Assembly: GCF_003576645.1 (NCBI RefSeq)
Contig: NC_044916.1
Coordinates: 22,614,036-22,678,035, forward strand
Reading direction: 5' to 3'
From: Ipomoea triloba
Taxonomy: Eukaryota > Streptophyta > Magnoliopsida > Solanales > Convolvulaceae
Length of the DNA stretch: 64,000 nucleotides
Shown here: one piece after another, positions 25,917 to 35,834 of the stretch
Layout of the letters: the number at the start of each line of letters is the position of its first letter
Numbering within the stretch: the first letter of the stretch is position 1
Translations under genes and position numbers: made by a program
The notes under the pieces: model-generated
Seen by the model: only the letters and a program-made list of their open reading frames with translations
The model's database searches: none
Told to the model about the DNA's origin: nothing

Positions 25917-26832
25917 ATAGATTTTGTTCATTTTGTGAATTCACATAAGTCTTGGATAATAATAATTGCCATGTAAGCTTTATAACTCATAATAACATAT
26001 GTCGGATAATTTAGAACATTATTTAGATTTCGAATCATTTACCTTACAAACATAATAGTAGTTTTCTCAAAGATTTAAAATCTCTCTAATTTTTGTCTAA
26101 GCTTACAAAGTAATCCCACATGTAAGCTATATAACTCAGAATAACATTTGCCGGATAATTTAGAACATTATTTAGATTTCGAATGATTTACCTGAAAACA
26201 CAATAGTAGTTTTTTCAAAGATTTAAAATGTCTCTAATTTTGTCTAGGCATACTAAGTAATCCTGCATTACTTACCCCCACCCTACCCCCAAAAGTTTTC
26301 CTATTCACAAAAGTCTTGGATAATAGTAATTGTCATGCACGCTTTCTAACTTAGAAAATCATATGCCGCATATGTCATAACATTATTTAGATTTTGAAAC
26401 ATTTACAGTACAAACACAATAGTTGTTTTGTCTAAGATTTAAAATCTCTCTAATTTTGTCTAGGGATAAAAAGTAATCCAATATTAATTACCCAACCCCA
26501 TCCCCAAAATTAAAAATTTTGCCAATTTAGGAAAGTCATTGATAATAATATTTAATTGATATGTAAGTTTCCTATTGAATTTTTAACTTTGGCGAATAAT
26601 ATTTTTAAATGAAACAATTCTGTTCACAAGCGAATGCAAGTATTATAAGCCGATAAACACAACCGAAAGGAAACAGCAGATTTCCTATGCTTGAAAAAGA
26701 AGCGATACAAGTTTAGAAGTGTTTTAATTTGAAAACATGGAAATGGTTTAAGAGTTATACTCCGCCATTGTTTTTCTGCGTTTAGCTTCATATCGTTTGT
26801 ATAAAAAGATGACACATGAAATAATGATTTGA

Positions 26833-26896
26833 GTGGCTGTAGTTTATTGGTAAGAATTCCACGTTGTGGCCGTGGAGACCTGGGCTAGCAGCCACA
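26833..26896 (+). pseudogene. tRNA-His-like, T arm deleted
   Basis: The copy is 64 nt long. About eight bases of the T loop and 3' T stem are missing, and G15 is changed to T. The B box is destroyed, so it cannot be a working gene. Confidence 0.9.
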
Positions 26897-28039
26897 TTTC
26901 AAAATAATAGATTTTGTTCATTTTGCGAATTCACAAAAGTCTTGGATAATAATAATTGCCATGTAAGCTTTATAACTCAGAATAACATATGTCGGATAAT
27001 TTAGAACATCATTTAGATTTCGAATGATTTACCGTACAAACACAATAGTAGTTTTGTTAAAGATTTAAAATCTCTCTAATTTTTTTCTAGGCATACAAAG
27101 TAATCCCACATTACTTATCCCCAAAATTTTGCCAATTCACAAAAGTCTTGGATAATAATAATTGCCATGTAAGCTTTATAACTCAGAATAACATATGTCG
27201 GATAATTTAGAACATTATTAATTAGATTTCGAATGATTTACGTTACAAACACAATAGTAGTTTTCTCAAAGATTTATATTAAAATCTCTCTAATTTTTGT
27301 CTAGGCATACAAAGTAATCCCACATGTAAGCTATATATCTCAGAATAACATTTGCCGGATAATTTAGAACATTATTTAGATTGCGGATGATTTACCTTGT
27401 AAACACAATAATATATAGGTTTTTTGAATATTTAAAATCTCTCTAATTTTGTCTAGGCATACTAAGTAATCCCACATTACTTACCCCCACCCTACCCCCA
27501 AAAATTTTCCAATTCACAAAAGTCTTGGATAATAGTAATTGTCATGTAAGCTTTATAACTTAGAAAAACATATGCCGCATATGTCAGAACATTATTTAGA
27601 ATTTGAAACATTTACAGTACAAACACAATAGTAGTTTTGTGAAAGATTTAAAATATCTCTAATTTTGTCTAGGCATAAAAAGTAATCCCATATTAATTAC
27701 CCCACCCCATCCCCCAAATTAAAAATTTTGCCAATTCAGGAAAGTCATTGATAATAATATTTAATTGCTACGTAAGTTTCCTATTGCATTTTTAAATTTG
27801 GCTAATAATATTTTTAAATGAAACTTGTGTTCACAAACGAATGCAAGTATTATAAACCGATAAACACAAGCGAAAGGAAACAGCAGATTTCTTATGCTTG
27901 AAAAATAAGCGATACAAGTATAGAATTGTAGTAATTTGAAAACATGGAAAAGGTTTAAGAGTTATATTCCGCTATTTTTTTTCTGCATTTAGCATCATAC
28001 CGTTTGTATCAAATGATGACACACTAAATAATGATATGA

Positions 28040-28111
28040 GTGGTTATAGTTTAGTGGTAAGAATTCCACGTTGTGGTCGTGGAGACCTGGGCTCAAATCC
28101 CAGTAGCCACA
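28040..28111 (+). tRNA. tRNA-His (GTG) with compensated acceptor pair
   Basis: G7 is changed to A and C66 to T, so the 7-66 pair is A-U instead of G-C. C5 to T leaves a U-G wobble. C38 to T and G57 to A lie in loops. The anticodon GTG, A14 and discriminator A are kept, so the cloverleaf still folds. Confidence 0.75.
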
Positions 28112-28601
28112 ATTCAAAATAATAGATTTTGTACATTTTGCCAATTCACAAATGTCTTGGATAATAATAAATCCCATCTAAGCTTTATAAATCAGAATAA
28201 AATATGACGGATAATTTAGAACATTATTTAGATTTCGAATGATTTACCTTACAAACACAATAGTAGTTTTGTCAAAGATTTAAAATCTCTCTAATTTTTT
28301 TCTAGGCATACAAAGTAATCCCACATTACTTATCCCCAAAATTTTGCCAATTCACAAAAGTCTTGGATAATAGTAATTTTCATGTACGCTTTATAACTTA
28401 GAAAAACACATGCCGCATATGTTAGAACATTATTTAGATTTTGAAATATTTACAATACAAACACAATAGTTGTTTTGTCAAAGATTTAAAATCTCTCTAA
28501 TTTTTCTATGCATAAAAATTAATCCCATATTAATTACCAAACCCCATCCCCCAAATTAAAAATTTTGCCAATTCAGGAAAGTCATTGATAACAATATTTA
28601 A

Positions 28602-29700
28602 GAGAAAATTGTCATTTTAGTCTACTGACTATTGGGGTCCTCTTAATTTCAGTCCACGACTTTCAAAAGTGTTAATTGCATACCGTGACTATTCAATTTC
28701 TGTCAATTTTGGACACTCCGGCCAAATTGCCGGCCAAATCTCACCGGAATTTCCTAAACCTTAAAATAATGAGGGCATTTTGGTCATTTCACACCATATA
28801 TCTTCTTCTCCGGCGAGCTACTCCATTTTTTCCGATGACCGCTTCGTCCACACAACTTCATATGAAGTTTCTTGTCGTGTCAAAACTCTGGAGATAAGGA
28901 ATTGTTTTTTATTCACGAAATTGTTCAATTCATGACTATGCTTATAAATTCATCGCCTCCATTAACAAACCCATCTTTGGATCTCGCAAGAAAACCCTGC
29001 GAATTCTTGCCCGAAAGGCCCAAGCTTTATGACTCATTCCTGCATAAGAAGAGGTTTTGTAGAGTATTAGCCATTGCCCATACCCCTACTAGTAATTCTT
29101 GTTGGAAACAGAGCGAATTAGCCGTGAAAGATGGTATTTTTGTTCTGCCTAACTGGAATGTTGCCAGTAATGATAGAACAACCAGAGAACTTAAGCTACA
29201 TGATGCAATTCTGTATTTAGAGTATATGGTAGAGAAAGGCTATAAGCCTGATTTAACCCAAGCTACAAATCTGGTTTATGCCCTTTGCCAACACGATGAG
29301 GCTATGGTGCTCTTGGAGGTCATAGCGGCCAAGGGTGGGAAACCTAATTTGGCTTGTTACAATGTCGTGTTGACTGGGCTGTGCAAGGAAAGAAGAGTAG
29401 ACGAAGTTGTTCAGTTGTTTAGGAAATTGCCATCGATTCGGAGGGGAGTCAAAGACGAAGCGGTCGTCGGAAAAAATGGGGTAGCTCGCCGGAGAAGAAG
29501 ATATAGGGTGTGAAATGACCAAAATGCCCTCATTATTTTAAGGTTTAGGAAATTCCGATGAGATTTGGCCAGCAATTTGGCCGGAGAGTCCAAAATTCAC
29601 AGAAATTGAATAGTCAAGGTATGCAATTAACACTTATGAAAGTCGTGTACTGAAATTAAGAGGACCCCAATAGTCAGTAGACTAAAATGGCAATTTTCTC
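28602..29700. mobile_element. Pack-MULE (1,099 bp) with 247-bp TIRs
   Basis: The ends are near-perfect inverted repeats, about 28602-28848 and 29454-29700, starting GAGAAAATTGTCATTTTAG. A 9-bp direct repeat AATATTTAA flanks it at 28593-28601 and 29701-29709, and the uninterrupted sequence is seen in neighbouring array units. Long TIRs with a 9-bp target duplication are characteristic of Mutator-like elements. There is no transposase. The ~605-bp interior is a host gene fragment, so it fits the Pack-MULE class. Confidence 0.92.
28872..29513 (+). pseudogene. PPR protein gene fragment captured by the MULE (213 codons open)
   Basis: The open frame has a leader of about 95 residues, then text typical of plant P-class pentatricopeptide repeats at residues about 105-190, for example YLEYMVEKGYKPDLTQA and GGKPNLACYNVVLTGLCKE. 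These show the usual G-x-x-P-D/N spacing of PPR helices. Only about two to three repeats are present, against ten or more in full proteins, so it is a fragment. The frame runs out into the right TIR and ends there, giving an arginine-rich tail of transposon origin. The start at 28872 lies just inside the left TIR edge, so the element could supply both ends of a chimeric transcript. Expression is not shown. Parent gene unknown. Confidence 0.75.
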
Positions 29701-29985
29701 AATATTTAATTGCTATGTAAGTTTCATATTGCATTTTTAAATTTGGCAAATAATATTTTTAAATGAAACTTGTGTTCACAAGCGAATGCAAGTATTATAA
29801 ACCGATAAACACAAGCGAAAGGAAAACAGCAGATTTCCTATGCTTGAAAAATAAGCGATACAAGTATAGAATTGTAGTAATTTGAAAACATGGAAAAGGT
29901 TTAAGAGTTATATTCCGCCATTTTTTTTCTGCATTTAGCTTCATACCGTTTGTATCAAATGATGACATACTAAATAATGATATGA

Positions 29986-30057
29986 GTGGTTGTAGTTTAG
30001 TGGTAAGAATTCCACGTTGTGGCCGTGGAGACTTGGGCTCGAATCCCAACAGCCACA
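29986..30057 (+). tRNA. tRNA-His (GTG) with compensated T-stem pair
   Basis: C49 is changed to T and G65 to A, so the 49-65 pair is kept as U-A. C5 to T leaves a wobble. The D arm with A14, the anticodon arm with GTG and discriminator A are normal. It is likely still foldable. Confidence 0.8.
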
Positions 30058-31195
30058 ATTCAAAATAATAAATTTTGTACATTTTGCCAATTCACAAAAG
30101 TCTTGGATAATAATAATTGTCATGTAAGCTTTATAACTCAGAATAACATATGTCGGATAATTTAGAACATTATTTAGATTTCGAATGATTTACCTTACAA
30201 ACACAATAGTAGTTTTGTTAAAGATTTAAAATCTCTCTAATTTTTTTCTAGGCATACAAAGTAATCCCACATTACTTATCCCCAAAATTTTGCCAATTCA
30301 CAAAAGTCTTGGATAATACTAATTGTCATGTAAGCTTTATAACTCAAAATAACATATGTCGGATAATTTAGAACATTATTAATTAGATTTCGAATGATTT
30401 ACGTTACAAACACAATAGTAGTTTTCTCAAAGATTTAAAATCTCTCTAATTTTTGTCTAGGCATACAAAGTAATCCCACATGTAAGCTATATATCTCAGA
30501 ATAACATTTGCCGGATAATTTAGAACATTATTTAGATTGCGGATGATTTACCTTGTAAACACAATAATATATAGTTTTTTTGAAGATTTAAAATCTCTCT
30601 AATTTTGTCTAGGCATACTAAGTAATCCCACATTACTTACCCCCACCCTACCCCCAAAAATTTTCCAATTCACAAAAGTCTTGGATAATAGTAATTGTCA
30701 TGTAAGCTTTATAACTTAGAAAAACATATGCCGCATATGTCAGAACATTATTTAGAATTTGAAACATTTACAGTACAAACACAATAGTAGTTTTGTGAAA
30801 GATTTAAAATATCTCTAATTTTGTCTAGGCATAAAAAGTAATCCCATATTAATTACCCCACCCCATCCCCCAAATTAAAAATTTTGCCAATTCAGGAAAG
30901 TCATTGATAATAATATTTAATTGCTACGTAAGTTTCCTATTGCATTTTTAAATTTGGCTAATAATATTTTTAAATGAAACTTGTGTTCACAAGCGAATGC
31001 AAGTATTATAAACCGATAAACACAAGCGAAAGGAAACAGCAGATTTCTTATGCTTGAAAAATAAGCGATACAAGTATAGAATTGTAGTAATTTGAAAACA
31101 TGGAAAAGGTTTAAGAGTTATATTCCGCCATTTTTTTTCTGCATTTAGCATCATACCGTTTGTATCAAATGATGACACACTAAATAGTGATATGA

Positions 31196-31261
31196 GTGGT
31201 TGTGGCTTAGTGGTAAGAATTCCAGGTTGTGGAAACCTAGGCTCGAATCCCAGCAGCCACA
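31196..31261 (+). pseudogene. tRNA-His-like, anticodon arm deleted
   Basis: The copy is 66 nt. The 3' half of the anticodon stem and part of the variable region are gone, so no normal anticodon arm forms. The acceptor and T arms remain. Confidence 0.9.
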
Positions 31262-32333
31262 ATCTAAAATAATAGATTTTGTACATTTTGCGAATTCACA
31301 AAAGTCTTGGATAATAATAATTGCCATGTAAGCATTATAACTAAGAATAACATATGTCGGATAATTTAGAACATTATTTAGATTTCGAATGATTTACCTT
31401 ACAAACACAATAGTAGTTTTGTTAAAGATTTAAAATCTCTCTAATTTTTTTCTAGGCATACAAAGTAATCCCACATTACTTATCCCCAAAATTTTGCCAA
31501 TTCACAAAAGTCTTGGATAATAATAATTGTCATGTAAGCTATATAACTGAGAATAACATTTGCCGGATAATTTAGAACATTATTTAGATTTCGAATGATT
31601 TACCTTGTAAACACAATAGTAGTTTTTTCAAAGATTTAAAATCTCTATAATTTTGTCTAGGCATACTAAGTAATCCCACATTACTTACCCCCACCCTAGC
31701 TAACCCCCAAAATTTTTCCAATTCACAAAAGTCTTGGATAATAGTAATTGTCATGTAAGCTTTATAACTTATAAAAACATATGCCGCATAAGTTAGAACA
31801 TTATTTAGATTTTGAAACATTTACAGTACAAACACAATAGTAGTTTTATCAAAGATTTAAAATCTCTCTATTTTTTCTAGGCATAAAAAGTAATCCCATA
31901 TTAATTATCCCACCCCATTCCCCAAATTAAAAAATTTGCCAATTTAGGAAAGTCATTGATAATAATATTCAGTAATCTCATCTTACTTACTCCCATTACA
32001 CCCCCTTAATTAAAAATTTTCTCAATTCACGAAAGTCTTGGATAATACTCCGTAATAATTAATTGTTATGTAAGCTACCTATTGAATTTTTAACTTTTAC
32101 GAATAATTTTTTTAAATGCAACTTGTGTTCACAAGCGAATGCAAGTGTTATAAGCCGATATGATAAACACAATCAAAAGGAACCTTGAAAAAGTAGAGCA
32201 AGAAGCGATACATGTTTAGTAGTTTAGTATTTGAAAACATGGAAATGTTTTAAGAGTTTTATTCCACCATTTTTTGCTAAGCTTAGCTTCATACAATTTA
32301 TATAAAATGTTTACATACTAGCTAGTTATATGA

Positions 32334-32391
32334 GTGGTTGTGGTTAGAATTCTATGTTATGGCAGTGGAGACCTGGGCTAAAATCTTAGTA
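32334..32391 (+). pseudogene. Terminal tRNA-His remnant at the array edge
   Basis: GTGGTTGTGG begins a recognisable but degraded copy with a deleted D arm, anticodon triplet ATG in place of GTG, and a lost 3' acceptor strand. It marks the right end of the array; beyond it the spacer similarity fades within about 150 bp. Confidence 0.7.
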
Positions 32392-32613
32392 GAAGATTTA
32401 AAATCTCTCTAATTTTTTCTAGGAATACAAAGTAATCCCATATTACTTACCCCTTAAATTTTCCCAATACAAAAAAGTATTGGATAATAATAATTGTCGT
32501 GTAAGCTTCCTATTAAATTTTTAAATTTAGTGAATAATTTTTTACACACACACAATCCCCCAAGCGAGAACTTATTGACAAATTCAAACCACTAATTTGC
32601 AAGATCTGATGGA

Positions 32614-33050
32614 TGAGAAATCAAGTAAAAATGAGCGTGGTCATTTTCATATATATTACAAATTTTTAAAATAAACGGAGTCATTTTCATAAATATTACA
32701 GAGTTTTTGTTTATTTTCAACTGTTAGATCTTCTAGATCAATGGTTTGAATATGACCACATGTTCTCATCTGTGACATGGTCCTCACCTTATTAGGTATA
32801 TATATAGGTCCTAATAAGGTGAGAATCATGTCGCGGGTGAGAACATGTGGTCATATTCAAACCATTGATTTAGTAGATCTAACAATTGAAAATAAAACAA
32901 ACTCTGTAATATTTATGAAAATGACTCTTTTCATTTTAAAAGTTTGTAATATTTATGAAAATTACCTACCCCGCTTTTTTTCTTGATTTCTCATTTTAAA
33001 AGTTTGTAATATTTATGAAAATTACCCCACTTTTTTTTCTTGATTTCTCA
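32614..33050. mobile_element. Foldback MITE
   Basis: The left arm (from TGAGAAATCAAG at 32614) and right arm (ending CTTGATTTCTCA at 33050) are inverted copies meeting at a short AT loop near 32,795-32,810. The central arms around CCTCACCTTATTAGG / CCTAATAAGGTGAGAA match closely. The right arm holds an extra ~60-bp direct duplication of the TTTTAAAAGTTTGTAATATT region. No coding sequence is present. The target duplication is not clear. Confidence 0.75.
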
Positions 33051-33051
33051 T

Positions 33052-33105
<54 letters not shown>

Positions 33106-33219
33106 TGTGTCTGTGTCTGTGTGTGTGCGCGTGTGCGCGTATATATATATGTGTATATATGTATGTGTATATATATAAGTGTATATTTATATATATGTAT
33201 ATATATATACACATATATA
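33051..33219. repeat. (GT)n and (AT)-rich microsatellite
   Basis: An uninterrupted GT run begins near 33060, followed by GTGTCT units, GCGC-containing steps and then TATATG/TATA repeats. Open frames across it are only poly-Cys-Val or Thr-His translations of the repeat. Confidence 0.95.
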
Positions 33220-34511
33220 TGTAGGAATCTGATTCGAGAAAATCACAAAGAAAATGGAAAAAACAACAAACAATAGATAATAATCGAAAATAATAATCCA
33301 CGAGGGATCGATTACATCCAAGAAATAAAATCACACGAGGTTGAATAAACCTGGATGTTGAGTGGGTTGAACTGTATGAACTTCGGGGTGGTTGGAAGCA
33401 CGAGTCGTGTTGCCACTGTTCTTAAAACCTTATTTACCGCCTCCCAGGGTGCTGGAGCGTTGCGGCCTAGGTTTCCCAGGATAAAATGTACTACGACTCC
33501 TGCGTTTGAGCACACAAACTTGGAGTCCGACGAACTAAAACGTGGGATGAAACGCAAATGGCTTGAAGGAATGGATGAGCAGAGTTTTGAGGAGAGAAAG
33601 TTTTGTGTGTTCTGTGTGATGCTTGTTCGTGTTCTTGTTTTACTTACAAATCTGCTGCTCACCAACGAATTATATAGTAAAGGATGTGATCATTGCATTA
33701 AATCTGGCATTTAATTTCCCATGTGTAACCTTCCTCCACTAGCAAAATATTAACACCCACTAACTAATCTACTAACAAGAATTAACTCTGAAATGATGAT
33801 TGGAATTAATAGATTTAATTCCGTAATGCCAAGAGTCATTTATTTCACTGGATCCAGTAGGTGAACGGTCGCAGTTCGAGAGGTCACCGGAGTCGCAGTA
33901 CGAAACATCGTTCCAGTCTGGGTACCTTCGAGACATCAGCGCTGGTTCGAGACATCAAGCAGTGCAAGCTGCAAGACATCGTATCAGCCGCGAGACATCG
34001 GACGCGCGCGAGAGGTCGACTTCGTCCGTCTCAAACAAGAGACCATTTCTGATCTCATGTGGTTCTGAGATGGAAAACTTGTTCGAAAATAATATGGCAT
34101 AACTTATCCTCCAGGTGCCGGCGTACACGAGTCAAGCCTTTTCAGGCTCAGTTTGGGATTTGATTTGCACCCCCCTGCGCGCGAGAGAGAACCTCTATGT
34201 TATACAAGTTACTTAGTCATAAAAAGACTCTTGTATATATAGTGGGGCAAATGTTCATTCCCAACTAATGTGGGACAAAAGCTACATAAGCTTTCTTCCT
34301 CACCCAAATTCCATCTCAAATGGGTCTACTTTGAGAATCAATTTCTCATTCACCCATTATCCATTTTGAGCGTATAATATATCGATCTCTTCGTCTAACT
34401 ACGAAGAACCCGAATCCACTTTGACCCGACCCAAATTCGAAAGTGGATCCACATATATTTATACCACAAAATGGCCACTTAAAATGCCATTTTTAGTGCA
34501 ATTTTCCAACA
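33220..34511 (-). mobile_element. Copia-type LTR, minus orientation (about 1.29 kb)
   Basis: Read on the minus strand the LTR begins TGTTGGAAAATTGCAC at 34511 and ends CCTACA at 33220. Just before its start on that strand lies GTGGAGGAT (34512-34520), a good polypurine tract, so this looks like the 3' LTR of a minus-strand Ty1/Copia element. It is an inverted, diverged copy of the LTR at 35835-37015. It contains a cluster of GCGAGACATC / GCGAGAGGTC motifs at about 33,870-34,020. Confidence 0.75.
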
Positions 34512-35834
34512 ATCCTCCACATGAATGAAAATTGTTTTCAAGGGAATTTTGAAATCGGAAACAACTGCGTTCCCTTTGAATCCTAAGGGCCCTCACGCCT
34601 TGGCTGAACATGTTGGAGGAAGTAAATTACTATAACTCAGTGGCTCAGTAGACATGGCCAAATGTCGGTGCGTACAATGGATCTGCCCACTTTGAATATA
34701 ATTTCGACACTTCCACTGCTGAGTTTTGAACCTTAGTCTGTTCTTCTAAATACTGTCTATTAAACCACAAAGCTAAGCCCGTGCAAGCCGGATGCTTCCT
34801 CCTTTTCTTCTAAACGATTTGGTATGCTTTATTAGTCACACTTTTTTATTCCTTTTCTTGATAATTAGTAATTAAACCTAGCTAATCCAATCTCTTTTAA
34901 TTTTGTGCAGCGTGGGACGAGGCAATTGTCTGAGCCGAAAGAATCAACATATGCTTCTTGTTTCTTGCGATGGTCAACCTAGAGATGATGCAACTAATGA
35001 GGTATTCATGCATTATAAGATAATTTTTAGTAGTCATATATGCAACTAGGTTTGGAGTATAAGAAACCATATATGATAAATTTATAAAGTATTTAAATAT
35101 AAAAAAGTTTGATGGCACGAGAAACCGATCAAATCTGATAACTTTAAATATCAAATCAGATTTCATGTTTATATACTACAAAAATTAGAAAGGCTAAATT
35201 GTTTGAACTTTGAAATGTTCAAAATATTATCTTTTGTAGCTAGCTATTCCCTGATTTCAAATTGATCAAAAGAATTTTCTTAAAAAATCTTTAATTATAT
35301 ATATAGTTTATATTCAATGAAAATATTTAGAAATATTCATTTAATTTGTTGATTATAGCATGCATGGATTATCTTTTTGTGATATGTCTAAATATACTAT
35401 ACTACAAGTAATCCATCATGTAGTTGCATAGGAAATTAAATAAAACTTGATGATCAAAACTATGCTAACCCGGGTGGCTGTTATGGGATTCCTGTATTCT
35501 TTCCATTTCCCAGCACTGCATAATCTTCTCCGGGATGAGGTTGTTGCAACTGTGATCGAACATTCCATCATGCAAACACCAATAACATGATGGAATGGCT
35601 CGAGCGTAGCTATAAGAACCTTATCTTGAAGGAGATTGTGCAATGCTAAGAAATGGAAAGAATATAATCCCATAACAACCACCTAGGAGGTTGGTTAACA
35701 TCATTAGACTGTACTGAACAGTGATGATACTAATGAAAAAAGAACTGCGGGTTTAGTTCTGTACACTTCCACGTACAATATGAGACAATGTTGATTATAG
35801 GGTTGAGTTTTATTTGAGGTCTAGTATTTCTATA
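34512..35834. other. Spacer between two inverted LTRs
   Basis: The first ~290 bp look like Copia 3' internal sequence on the minus strand, starting at the polypurine tract. The remainder is AT-rich and not clearly from the element. At 34,911-35,000 there is an exon-like stretch bounded by TTTTGTGCAG and GTATTC, with about 30 open codons that I do not recognise. A long hairpin follows at 35467-35694. No confident gene is called. Confidence 0.4.
35467..35694. other. Long imperfect hairpin, MIRNA-like foldback
   Basis: A left arm of about 108 nt and a right arm of about 112 nt pair along most of their length around a loop of roughly 10 nt. Well-matched stretches include GTTATGGGATT, TATTCTTTCCATTTC and CATTCCATCATG with their complements. 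The arms differ by scattered mismatches and small bulges, as in young plant miRNA genes that arise by inverted duplication. I do not recognise a known mature miRNA. It could equally be a small foldback transposon. Confidence 0.5.

Larger units (their letters stand above)
1..32395 (+). repeat. Tandem array of ~998-bp units, each with one tRNA-His(GTG) gene
   Basis: The same unit recurs from the left edge to about 32.4 kb. tRNA start positions are 31, 1029, 2027, 3026, 4024, 5025, 6023, 7021 and 8019, so the period is 998 bp with deviations of 1-3 bp. Later spacings change by whole sub-blocks: 3084 equals 998 plus 14x149, 849 equals 998 minus 149, and 4045 equals 998 plus an inserted LTR and its target duplication. 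Each full unit has the tRNA gene, a TATAAAAA-like motif about 35 bp upstream of it, a TTTT tract about 16 bp downstream, and a spacer built from two or three diverged ~150-bp sub-repeats. Units at the left are nearly identical, while those beyond 23 kb are increasingly diverged and shuffled. The array is cut by the window start, so its full size is unknown. Confidence 0.97.

Noticed and set aside
821..31820. Recurrent 60-101 aa minus-strand open frames at every array unit
   Set aside because: They run antisense through the tRNA gene and spacer and recur only because the DNA repeats. They vary by frameshift between units and have no start context or domain.
1..32395. Organellar origin of the tRNA-His genes
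   Set aside because: Position -1 is not a G in the DNA and the sequence is the nuclear type; plastid tRNA-His encodes G-1 and differs in sequence.
33015..33334. Cys-Val and Thr-His rich open frames
   Set aside because: They are translations of the GT microsatellite.
33312..33714. 117-119 aa frames on both strands, also mirrored near 36,680-37,036
   Set aside because: Both lie within the inverted Copia LTRs. The similarity between them is LTR homology, not a gene family.
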